The notes below the pieces were generated by a model. It searched no databases. It had not been told where the DNA came from and worked only from the letters and a program-made list of their open reading frames with translations. A stretch of DNA of 22,874 bases from a virus, in the IMG/VR virus record IMGVR_UViG_3300024057_000013, positions 1 to 22,874 of that record. One strand, written 5' to 3'. The position numbers and the translations under genes were made by a program. Positions within the stretch are counted from its first letter, which is position 1; each line of letters opens with the position of its first letter. Positions 15,592 through 22,505 of the stretch are shown here, one piece after another.

Positions 15592-15990
15592 ATGTGGAAT
15601 TTTGTAAAAGGTATATTTGGCGCTGGTCAAAGTGGATCAGATAATGTAATGAAAGTCGCTGCTGGTGTCGGCGGCTGGATTGATAATTTAAAGCTGACCG
15701 ATCAGGAGAAGCAGACGTTCAACGGCAAGATGGTTGAACACTATTCGGCCTTTATGGCATCAACGGTTAGCGAGAACACCGAGCGATCAAGAACGCGGCG
15801 AGACATAGCGTTATGGATTATCAAGCTCGAAGCCTTCTTCCTTGTATTCTCGCTAGTGATGTCTGGATGGAAGCCCGATTTGGCCGAGTACGCATATAAG
15901 ATTGCAACCGATTCACCGTGGGGATACCTAACACTGGGTGTCGGTGCGTTTTTCTTCGGTGCCCATTTAGTTCGCGCTACGAAGGGTTAA
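15592..15990 (+). CDS. Holin, GTA/three-TM-like
   Basis: A 132-residue protein. The N-terminal half is amphipathic and helical (GKMVEHYSAFMASTVSENTE). The motif RSRTRRDIALWIIK precedes the first clear TM helix (about 75-93), and a second follows at about 108-128 (WGYLTLGVGAFFFGAHLVRA). The R-R-x-I/P turn before the first TM and the overall order match the holins of proteobacterial phages and gene transfer agents (GTA_holin_3TM-like). The proposed role is to permeabilise the inner membrane and so release or activate the M15 endolysin encoded 350 nt upstream. AAGGAG lies 9 nt before the ATG. Confidence 0.8.
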   Translation: MWNFVKGIFGAGQSGSDNVMKVAAGVGGWIDNLKLTDQEKQTFNGKMVEHYSAFMASTVSENTERSRTRRDIALWIIKLEAFFLVFSLVMSGWKPDLAEYAYKIATDSPWGYLTLGVGAFFFGAHLVRATKG

Positions 15991-15993
15991 ATT

Positions 15994-16401
15994 ATGGCTA
16001 ACGCACTCTACGACACAGGCCGAAACGCCTTTCTACTAGGTAATATTGCGTGGGTTACGGATGATATCCGGGGCGTTCTGGTTGATACCGCTTTATATAC
16101 AGTTGATTTAGTCAACCACGATTTTCTCGATGACATAGCCGTAGGTGCCCGGGTTGGTCCTATTACGGCTCTGACAGGTAAGTCAGGTGCTACGGGTATA
16201 GCCGATGCAACCGACTTAATTTTTGCAAATGTAACGGGAGCGACGGTTGAAGCTCTCGTGCTATATAGGCATACAGGTGTGGAGTCGACCTCACAGTTAA
16301 TCGCCTATATCGATACGGCAACTGGCCTTCCAGCTACACCCGGAGGGGGGGATGTTGTTATCCTCTGGGATAATGGGGCCAACAAGATTTTTAAATTGTA
16401 A
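15994..16401 (+). CDS. Conserved small phage structural protein
   Basis: A 135-residue protein with a signature I recognise from several phage structural clusters: MANALYDTGRNAFLLGNIAW, VLVDTALYTVDLVNHDFLDD, VEALVLYRHTGVESTSQLIA, and the end GDVVILWDNGANKIFKL. The fold is predicted all-beta. Function is unknown; position next to the fibre gene suggests a tail-fibre or tail accessory protein. The ribosome-binding site AAGGG is 7 nt from the ATG. TAATG links it to the next gene. The antisense C7 motif variant lies at 16343-16354. Confidence 0.85.
   Translation: MANALYDTGRNAFLLGNIAWVTDDIRGVLVDTALYTVDLVNHDFLDDIAVGARVGPITALTGKSGATGIADATDLIFANVTGATVEALVLYRHTGVESTSQLIAYIDTATGLPATPGGGDVVILWDNGANKIFKL
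16343..16354 (-). repeat. C7 motif, one-mismatch copy 6
   Basis: On the minus strand it reads CATCCCCCCCTC, with C as the next base. It lies near the 3' end of the small structural gene before the AEAFG protein. Confidence 0.65.
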
Positions 16402-16901
16402 TGGCTTTTTCATTCGACGCATCAGTTGGTTTTACCTACGAACAAGATTTAGGTAGTACCTTTGATGGCCCAGAGCATCTTTTTGCCCAGCCTTTGGGGT
16501 TGGGTTCGCTTGAAGCCTTTGGTGTCGCGGAGTTTACCCTCCATATTAAAGCGCCCCCGAGTATCCTTAGTGCAGAGGCGTTTGGTGCTACTGAAGTTCA
16601 GGCGACCTCGATCGTTACTGATGTCGGGGCGATTGTGTCTGCGGAGGCTTTTGGCACACCCGAGTTCGCTTTTAATCTTGCGAGCGTTGGCATTGCGTCT
16701 GAGGAGGCCTTTGGAGTCTTAACTCTAATTGTGCAGTGGGAAGATGATATTGCTGCTAGTAGTCTCTGGACACCAGATGCTCCTCTGGGGGCTGCTAGTT
16801 GGGCCCCTGAATCTATAGGGGCCTCTAGTTGGTCGCCCGCGTCCCCCGGCACATCCAATTGGACCCCTCAAATACCCCAAGGAGATAGCCCATGGGCCTA
16901 G
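16401..16901 (+). CDS. Repeat protein with AEAFG and S-x-W-x-P repeats
   Basis: A 166-residue protein. Four copies of (S)-(A/L/E)-EAFG-x(2)-E/T-(F/V/L) lie about 23-32 residues apart (residues about 36, 58, 80 and 99). After a short linker (VQWEDD) there are about 4.5 copies of a 10-11-residue unit S-x-W-x-P-x(2)-(P/I)-x-G (residues about 119-165). Both repeat kinds occur in phage structural proteins; the second resembles Trp/Pro repeats that could bind partner proteins. It sits between a conserved small protein and the tail fibre and overlaps the fibre gene by 10 nt, so a fibre-attachment or assembly role is my inference. Confidence 0.8.
   Translation: MAFSFDASVGFTYEQDLGSTFDGPEHLFAQPLGLGSLEAFGVAEFTLHIKAPPSILSAEAFGATEVQATSIVTDVGAIVSAEAFGTPEFAFNLASVGIASEEAFGVLTLIVQWEDDIAASSLWTPDAPLGAASWAPESIGASSWSPASPGTSNWTPQIPQGDSPWA
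16758..16899 (+). repeat. Tandem 30-33-bp coding repeats (S-x-W-x-P units)
   Basis: Four and a half units, each carrying TGG followed one codon later by a CCN proline codon, and beginning AGT, AGT/AGC or TCC. The last unit runs into the start of the fibre gene. The DNA copies differ at many synonymous sites, so the repeats are old or selected at protein level. Confidence 0.7.
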
Positions 16902-18304
16902 AAATAGCGACATTTATTAGTCAACTGGTTGCGGCAAACCCGGTTGGTACCGACGATCGATCGACTGCTGATGATCATATGCGGCTCATCAAAACGGTGC
17001 TTCAAGCCACTTTTACGAATGCGACCGCTGCGATCAACCCGACGCCGACCGAGTTTAATATTCTTGATGGGGCTGTAGTTACAACAGCCGAGCTCAACAG
17101 GCTCCAATCTTTCGTAGGCACAATCAATCGGGCCGTTGTTACAGACGCCTCCGGCAACCTAGTCGTAAGCCCGGTAACGACTACCGAGCTCAACCTGCTC
17201 GATGGCCTCATTTCGTCTACTGCTGAACTTAATCGCCTTTCAGATTATGTCGGTACGGCTAGCAGAGCTTTAGTTTCCAACGGTACTGGTCAAATTGTTG
17301 TATCGCTGGTTACTACAACTGAGCTTAATTTACTCGATGGCTTATTAGCCTCAACTGCTGAGCTGAATACTATGAATGGTATTCTTTCGACAACGGCTGA
17401 GCTTAACCGGCTTCAATCCTTCGTAGGTACAGCGAATCGAGCAATAATTACGGATGCTTCCGGTAATCTTATTGTAGACCCTCTCGTTAGTAATGTTGAG
17501 CTGAGTCATCTTAATACCGTATCGAGTAATATTCAGACACAGCTCAATGGTAAAGCTGCAAGTGCGCACTCACACACAGGCGCTGAAATCTCAGCTCTCG
17601 ATGCCGGTGATACGACTACAGGTGTTTTTGCCGCGGCGCGGATTCCAACACATACGGGCGAAGTCACGGGCCAAACAAACTTACTGCTTGCTGACTCAGC
17701 TATTACCGGGCAAGCAGATATAGCAGCGGCTATTGTCGCTACGGATGAATTACTAATTAGTGATGCTGGCGTTCTTAAACGTACAGATATAAGTCGAATT
17801 ACTACATTTTTAAACCCTGTTATAGCACCTGAAGGTGGAGGGATTAACTTACAAACCGCGCAAGCAACAACTTCCGGTAGCGCCAAGACCTTTTCTGGTA
17901 TTCCTAGCTGGGTCACCAGAATAAAGATTCTTTTAAATGGGGTTTCGACCAGTGTCGCCCGGCAGATGCAAGTCAAAATTGGCGATGCTGGCGGCATTGA
18001 ATCCACAGGGTATAGTTCGGAAAACAAAAAATTCGCGTCAAGTAGCTTTACCACGAGTACCGCCACTACCTTATGGGAAATTGCTAACGCCGTAACTTCT
18101 TCAGGATCAATAAGTGGTATATGTGAAATATGTAAAGTTACTGGCAATACTTGGGAAGCAGCTTGGAATCTCACAGAGTCCGGCACTAATACCCATATTG
18201 GTGGAGGTTTAAAAACACTAACTGCTACTCTTGATAGAGTAGAATTTTCCCATAACGGAACCGGTAATTTTGACGCCGGTTCCGTTAATGTTTCATGGAG
18301 TTAA
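16892..18304 (+). CDS. Tail fibre protein with repeat shaft and beta tip
   Basis: A receptor-binding fibre, probably trimeric; 470 residues. The N-terminus (LVAANPVGTDDRSTADDHMR, then LIKTVLQATFT) is a common phage-tail attachment segment. Residues about 64-212 hold three repeats of about 45 residues (T-A-E-L-N-x-L, F/YVGT-x-xRA, a glycine turn, TTTELN-LLDG). AHSHTGAEIS and VFAAARIP (about 228-252) are typical shaft motifs. The C-terminus (about 325-470: SGSAKTFSGIPSWVTRIKIL, NGVSTS, QVKIGDAGGIESTGYSSE) is a widespread beta-sandwich fibre tip. A strong AAGGAGA precedes the ATG inside the upstream gene. The last 50 bases form a perfect inverted repeat. Confidence 0.9.
   Translation: MGLEIATFISQLVAANPVGTDDRSTADDHMRLIKTVLQATFTNATAAINPTPTEFNILDGAVVTTAELNRLQSFVGTINRAVVTDASGNLVVSPVTTTELNLLDGLISSTAELNRLSDYVGTASRALVSNGTGQIVVSLVTTTELNLLDGLLASTAELNTMNGILSTTAELNRLQSFVGTANRAIITDASGNLIVDPLVSNVELSHLNTVSSNIQTQLNGKAASAHSHTGAEISALDAGDTTTGVFAAARIPTHTGEVTGQTNLLLADSAITGQADIAAAIVATDELLISDAGVLKRTDISRITTFLNPVIAPEGGGINLQTAQATTSGSAKTFSGIPSWVTRIKILLNGVSTSVARQMQVKIGDAGGIESTGYSSENKKFASSSFTTSTATTLWEIANAVTSSGSISGICEICKVTGNTWEAAWNLTESGTNTHIGGGLKTLTATLDRVEFSHNGTGNFDAGSVNVSWS
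17081..17528 (+). repeat. Coding repeats of the fibre shaft
   Basis: Three units of about 135-170 bp begin at T-T-A-E-L-N codons (17081, about 17218 and about 17392). Units 1 and 3 are nearly identical in protein (ELNRLQSFVGT-x-NRA) but differ at many third positions, pointing to protein-level selection after duplication. Confidence 0.75.
18253..18287. repeat. Perfect 12-bp inverted repeat at the end of the fibre gene
   Basis: TAACGGAACCGG (18253-18264) and CCGGTTCCGTTA (18276-18287) are exact reverse complements around an 11-nt loop. The structure lies within the last codons of the fibre, 15 nt before its stop codon. No U-tract follows, so it does not look like a normal terminator. Confidence 0.85.
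18297..18300 (+). promoter_or_regulatory. Shine-Dalgarno site that sets the start at 18307
   Basis: GGAG lies 6 nt before ATG 18307. It is inside the stretch that would code for residues 1-2 of a product starting at the alternative ATG 18295, so 18307 is preferred. Confidence 0.6.
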
Positions 18305-18306
18305 TC

Positions 18307-18609
18307 ATGCCTTTTATATTACCTAGCGGTTTTTATTACGATGCTTCCCCCCACGTTGCTGCCGGTTCTATCGAGGTTGCTGTCAGACCTAGCGAGAAGC
18401 ATAAACTGTCTCCCAATTGGGAACTAGACCCGCTAAATGCTAACGCCGTGTGGATACCAAAAACCCCTGTTGAATTACAGGCGGAAGATGATGCGGCCTT
18501 TGACGACCGAATTGATAGTGATCCTCTGCTAAAAGCTATATTCGAGGAACTGAATATTCTAAGCCCGGGGTTCAGAGCAAGAACACAGGCTAAAGCTAGG
18601 CAGCCATGA
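18307..18609 (+). CDS. Small protein after the tail fibre, possible fibre helper
   Basis: A 100-residue acidic protein: an N-terminal beta part (FILPSGFYYDAS, GSIEVAVRPS), WELDPLNANAVWIPKTPVEL in the middle, and a helical C-terminus with DSDPLLKAIFEELN. It has no TM segment. Small proteins directly downstream of fibres are often fibre chaperones or attachment proteins, but I recognise no specific family. A C6 variant of the repeated C-tract motif lies at 18344-18354. Confidence 0.75.
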   Translation: MPFILPSGFYYDASPHVAAGSIEVAVRPSEKHKLSPNWELDPLNANAVWIPKTPVELQAEDDAAFDDRIDSDPLLKAIFEELNILSPGFRARTQAKARQP

Positions 18610-18622
18610 GTCGGAGTCTTAA

Positions 18623-19285
18623 ATGTTACGTGATGCCGCAGTAGACCTAATTATGAAGCGCTTGGGCAATCGCTCGGATGTGGCGCTGCGTGATGATATT
18701 ATTAATGAGATGGTCTACGTACAGGAGAATATCCTTGAGGGTGGGCCCTCTTTCCCGCTTTTCCTCATTACGGAGATATCAACTGCGCTCGCTACCGCTT
18801 TAGACGAGCGCTTGAAGCTGCCCGGTGATTTCCTCCGAGAGTGGGAAGATGGGGCCCTGTACTATTTCGATACAAACGATGCGGTGAACCCGTGGAAGCC
18901 TCTGATTCGAGATGACTGGGATGCAATTAAAGCCGCGCATACGACTGCTACACCGGCCTTGCCTACTCATTACGATATAGCAGGGGATTACTTTCTGCTC
19001 GCGCCCACACCCGATCAAGCGTATACCTACAAGTTTCGCTACTATGGGGCCGATGCTACCCTCGCAGGAGTCTACGGTACGAATAATATTGAGAACCTCT
19101 GGCTCGATAAAGCCTCCGACTGGCTCATTGGGGAGACTGGGGCGATCATTGCTACCCAATATCTAGTCAGTAATAAGCTGCACCAGATGTTCGTGGCACA
19201 GGCCACAAGAGGTAGTAAGCGGGTGAACGACCTTGATATTTCTATGCGGGAATCTAACAAGAGTCGGTCGATGGGTGATGACTAA
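18623..19285 (+). CDS. Head-tail adaptor protein (SU10/P22 gp4-like)
   Basis: A 220-residue protein that would form the ring below the portal. Helical N-terminus (AAVDLIMKRLGNRSDVALRD), then PSFPLFLITE, a beta-rich middle with LKLPGDFLREWEDGALYYFD, then AGDYFLLAPTPDQAYTYKFR and YYGADATL, then helices with WLIGETGAIIATQYL. This order (LPxDFL-like strand, PxP...YTYKFRYY, C-terminal helices) is typical of the short-tail adaptor family. It follows by 13 nt the previous stop, with CGGAG as ribosome-binding site, and shares TAATG with the nozzle-like gene. Confidence 0.85.
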   Translation: MLRDAAVDLIMKRLGNRSDVALRDDIINEMVYVQENILEGGPSFPLFLITEISTALATALDERLKLPGDFLREWEDGALYYFDTNDAVNPWKPLIRDDWDAIKAAHTTATPALPTHYDIAGDYFLLAPTPDQAYTYKFRYYGADATLAGVYGTNNIENLWLDKASDWLIGETGAIIATQYLVSNKLHQMFVAQATRGSKRVNDLDISMRESNKSRSMGDD

Positions 19286-20895
19286 TGCCAATCGTATCCA
19301 TTGAGAATGTAGGCCGCCTCGGGATTATATCCGACGTCGATTCTTACGAACTACCGCCTGAGGCTTGGTCCGACGGGCAGAATTTTCGCTTTATTAATGA
19401 TTCGGCCGAGAAGATAGAGGGGGAGATCGATGTCTTTACCGCGCCTTCTATACCCCCACATTGGCTCTTACCGTGGCAGTTCTCCACAGGTTTTCGCTGG
19501 ATTTATGCTGGAACAACCCGTGTTTTCTTCACAGATGGCACGACTAATACAGTTATAACTCGACATACAACAACCGATGGCGATGCTAATTATACAGCGG
19601 GTACCCGGCCCATTTGGACAGGAGGCAATCTACATGGTGTGCCGATCCTCAACCACAATAACGACACCGACGACCCCCAACAGTATGACGCTGCGCTCTC
19701 CCCCCCACGTCTTAAGGACCTTGATAATTGGCCTGCGTCAACTACCTGCAAGATCATGCGACCCTTCCGCAACTTCCTTGTGGCACTCGACATTACTAAA
19801 ACGACTACTCGGTTCCCGTATCTCGTAAAGTGGTCGCACCCGGCTGACCCCGGCGCTGTACCTGTCTCATGGGATGAGACAGATGCGACGAAGCTTGCCG
19901 GTGAGCAAACGATTGCTCAAACGGGTGGCTTCCTCGTTGATGCCAGCCCGTTAAATGACCTTCTTGCAATCTACAAGGAGGACGCTATCTGGACTATGCA
20001 GCCTATTCAAGGCATCTTCGTCTTCGCTTTCAAGCAGAATTCGCAGACCATAGGGGCGCTCGCGCCTCGTTGTATCGCTAATTTCTACCGGCGCGACTTC
20101 GTAGTAGGCACTAACGATATTATTATCTTTGATGGGCTCACACCTACATCGATTATTAACAAGAAGATGCGTGAGTTTTTCTTTCGGAACGTCTCAAGCG
20201 ATCATATTCGACATACCTTCGTGGTCCCGAATCATCCGTATCGGGAGATGTGGGTCTGTTACGTTGAACAAGGGAATACCTTCATCAATAAGGCTCTCAT
20301 TTGGAACTACGATGATAATACGTGGACTATTCGAGAGCTCCCCGACGTTAATTTTATCAGCTTCGGTGAAGTGCCTGAGGCGGCAACGGACACTTTCAAT
20401 GACTCCTCGGGGGTATCTTTCGATAACGAGACAACCCAGTTCGGTGAGTCTTCACAAAATGTCGCGGAGCTCAACCTCTTAATGGCTCGGGGCGATGGCG
20501 CTACAGATAAATTCTACAAGGGTAATAGGGGCCATGACTTTGATGGTACCGCTTTTATTTCCTATCTGGAGCGTACCGGGCTTGCCGTTGTAGGTAAAGA
20601 TCGCCAAGGCAATCCGAAGACGGACCCAGCTCAAGTGAAGTTTGTTAGAGCTCTATACCCCAAGATTACGAGTGCCCCCGGCGCAACTATTAATATCTTC
20701 GTCGGTTCTCATGATACACCTGACGGTCCTGTTACTTATCAAGGGCCTCTCGCGTTTAACCCCGACACCGACGTTCGAGTCGATTGTCGTGTCCAAGGCA
20801 AATTCATTGCGGTACGCTTTGAAGATGCTTCAACAACCGTCGCTTGGTCTATTAGTGGTTACGAGTTAGACCTCGATGTGGTGGCTGGCTTGTAA
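19285..20895 (+). CDS. Tail nozzle / tail stabilisation protein (P22 gp10-like or gpB-like)
   Basis: A 536-residue protein, largely beta with repeated blade-like segments (WIYAGTTRVFFTDGTTNTVI, LVKWSHPADPGAVPVSWDET, FLVDASPLNDLLAIYKEDAI with WTMQ, IVLWNYDD-like IWNYDDNTWTIREL). The start SIENVGRLGIISDVDSYELP with PPEAWSDGQNFRF is shared by nozzle proteins of short-tailed phages: G(G)-I/L-x-x-D-x(3)-E/LPP-x-A-W-x-x-G-N-x-R-F. It lies directly after the adaptor, as expected for the tail tube end. It ends with TAATG coupling to a small protein. It contains a C7 tract variant at 19700-19706. Confidence 0.85.
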   Translation: MPIVSIENVGRLGIISDVDSYELPPEAWSDGQNFRFINDSAEKIEGEIDVFTAPSIPPHWLLPWQFSTGFRWIYAGTTRVFFTDGTTNTVITRHTTTDGDANYTAGTRPIWTGGNLHGVPILNHNNDTDDPQQYDAALSPPRLKDLDNWPASTTCKIMRPFRNFLVALDITKTTTRFPYLVKWSHPADPGAVPVSWDETDATKLAGEQTIAQTGGFLVDASPLNDLLAIYKEDAIWTMQPIQGIFVFAFKQNSQTIGALAPRCIANFYRRDFVVGTNDIIIFDGLTPTSIINKKMREFFFRNVSSDHIRHTFVVPNHPYREMWVCYVEQGNTFINKALIWNYDDNTWTIRELPDVNFISFGEVPEAATDTFNDSSGVSFDNETTQFGESSQNVAELNLLMARGDGATDKFYKGNRGHDFDGTAFISYLERTGLAVVGKDRQGNPKTDPAQVKFVRALYPKITSAPGATINIFVGSHDTPDGPVTYQGPLAFNPDTDVRVDCRVQGKFIAVRFEDASTTVAWSISGYELDLDVVAGL

Positions 20896-21146
20896 TGGCA
20901 GAGCTCTACACAATAACGACGCCGCCTGATGAATATAGCGCCACTTGGCTTGCTGACGAGCTGCGGCGTATTGAGGCCTCGCTTAACTATATGGAGGCCG
21001 AGGCTATTCGCCTTACCCCAACTAACGTAGCGCCTTTCCGTGCGTTAGAGGGTGAAATACGAAACGCCGATGGAACCAACTGGAATCCGGGCGGGACGGG
21101 CGCAGGCCTTTATCAATGGCTATCGGGCGCATGGGTTAAATTATGA
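20895..21146 (+). CDS. Small conserved tail-region protein
   Basis: An 83-residue protein with a helical N-terminal part (ADELRRIEASLNYMEAEA) and a short beta end. The segment PFRALEGEIRNADGTNWNPG, with GLYQW and a closing W-x-KL, is a pattern I recognise from small proteins in environmental podovirus tail clusters. Function unknown; likely a virion or tail-tip accessory protein. It begins in a TAATG junction. Confidence 0.8.
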   Translation: MAELYTITTPPDEYSATWLADELRRIEASLNYMEAEAIRLTPTNVAPFRALEGEIRNADGTNWNPGGTGAGLYQWLSGAWVKL

Positions 21147-21149
21147 GGA
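21145..21149 (+). promoter_or_regulatory. Shine-Dalgarno site that sets the start at 21157
   Basis: GAGGA starts within the TGA stop of the previous gene (21144-21146) and lies 7 nt before ATG 21157. In-frame starts from 21052 on would lie inside the upstream gene. Confidence 0.55.
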
Positions 21150-21156
21150 TGCAGGC

Positions 21157-22503
21157 ATGGGTTTAAATTTAAAGAAAGCGTTGTCGGGTGCTGTTGGTGG
21201 CTTCCTTACAGGAGGACCTGCGGGCGCACTTGCTGGTGGTGTCACCGGGTCGCTAGCCGGGGATGGGAGTGTTAGTCCTTCGACTGCGCAATTAAATACG
21301 CAGACCAATACGACTGCGAATGAAAATGTAGTATCGAATCAGGATACTACTAACCAAATTGATACAACTTCCACGCTTGCAGGCTCCGGCACAACTGCGG
21401 GAGCCACTACGGGGGAGACCGCGGGAGCAGGCACGGCCGTTACTGGGCCCTCCGGGTTAGCTCTACCTTTCATTCAGGAACTCTTGGCGGGCGCTCAGGG
21501 TAATCTTAATGCCCCTGCGACTGCTGGCTTCAACCCTAATCAGGTTGCAGGGCAGAATCTCTTGTCTGGGGTAACCGCAGGGCAGATCGGTGATCTCGGT
21601 GCGCAAACGGCCGCGACGCAGTCCTTCCTGTCGAATCCTAATATACTCAGCCCCGAGACGAACCCTTTTCTGGCGGCATCGATACAGGGCTCCATCGACC
21701 CGCTCCTGCGTAACTTAACTGAGAGTATCCTCCCCAGTATTTCAGGGGGAGCGACAGCGGTTGGTGGTATCGGGGGTTCCCGTCAGGGCATCGCTGAAGG
21801 CCAAGCTATCGGCGATTTTCTACAAACCGCCGGGAATATCTCTGCCCAACAAGCGAGTGGTGCCTTCCAAAATGGCCTAGGTACACTACTGGCAAGCCAA
21901 GGAAACGCTAATCCTTTAGCAGCATTGCTACAAACCCCGGGCAACCTCCTTAATCAGGTAGGTGGGCAGCAACAGATTCAAGAACAAATTGCGCTCGATG
22001 AACGTAACAGAAAGCTGGCAGAGTTCGCAGCCCTCCTTAGTAGTCAGAATTTAGGCAGCCAAGGAGCTACAACCCAGACTGGGACAACCGCGGGCACCAC
22101 ATCAGGCGCTACCACGAATCAGCAAACAAGTACCGGGGCCAGCACTCAAGTGGGTAATGTCGCTGGTACAGTCGACACCACGAAAGCAGGCACGTCGACT
22201 ACTGAGGCTCTCACTTCAGCCACGCCCGGACAAGAACAGATAGGACCCCTTGCGGGCTTAGGCTCAGGCCTAGCCGTAGGTAACTTCCTGAATAATTTGC
22301 CGACTAACGCGGTAACGGCTCCAATTCCGGGCGCAGGTATCCCGGCTATTAATTCAGGGTCAGCAACAGACCCCGGAGGCGTCGGTTTCGGAGGCACAGT
22401 AGGACAGCAATCGTCGTCGCCTCTCCAGTTCCAGCAGCCTTTCGTGGTGCCGCCGCCACCGAGAGTGAATAATCCAACTTTTAACACTAGCCCGAGCTTT
22501 TAA
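21157..22503 (+). CDS. Gly/Ala/Thr-rich virion protein, probable DNA-ejection protein
   Basis: A 448-residue protein. The first about 40 residues are a Gly/Ala helix (KKALSGAVGGFLTGGPAGAL), able to insert in membranes. It is followed by a low-complexity Asn/Thr region, a helical core (about 105-305: FIQELLAGAQGNLNAPATAG, LSNPNILSPETNPFLAASIQ, LLRNLTESILPSIS, SRQGIAEGQAIGDFL), a Thr/Gln-rich linker and a Pro-rich C-terminus. The core wording is typical of internal ejection proteins of short-tailed phages, which leave the head with the DNA and help it cross the envelope. Role inferred from composition and place after the nozzle gene. Confidence 0.7.
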   Translation: MGLNLKKALSGAVGGFLTGGPAGALAGGVTGSLAGDGSVSPSTAQLNTQTNTTANENVVSNQDTTNQIDTTSTLAGSGTTAGATTGETAGAGTAVTGPSGLALPFIQELLAGAQGNLNAPATAGFNPNQVAGQNLLSGVTAGQIGDLGAQTAATQSFLSNPNILSPETNPFLAASIQGSIDPLLRNLTESILPSISGGATAVGGIGGSRQGIAEGQAIGDFLQTAGNISAQQASGAFQNGLGTLLASQGNANPLAALLQTPGNLLNQVGGQQQIQEQIALDERNRKLAEFAALLSSQNLGSQGATTQTGTTAGTTSGATTNQQTSTGASTQVGNVAGTVDTTKAGTSTTEALTSATPGQEQIGPLAGLGSGLAVGNFLNNLPTNAVTAPIPGAGIPAINSGSATDPGGVGFGGTVGQQSSSPLQFQQPFVVPPPPRVNNPTFNTSPSF

Positions 22504-22505
22504 TC

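Noticed and set aside
17533-18186. Minus-strand open frame of 217 codons opposite the tail fibre
   Set aside because: Shadow of the fibre reading frame; hydrophobic low-information product with no family signature.
16892-18304. Diversity-generating retroelement target at the fibre tip
   Set aside because: No reverse transcriptase or template-like repeat is in the window, and no near-identical second copy of the fibre 3' end was seen.
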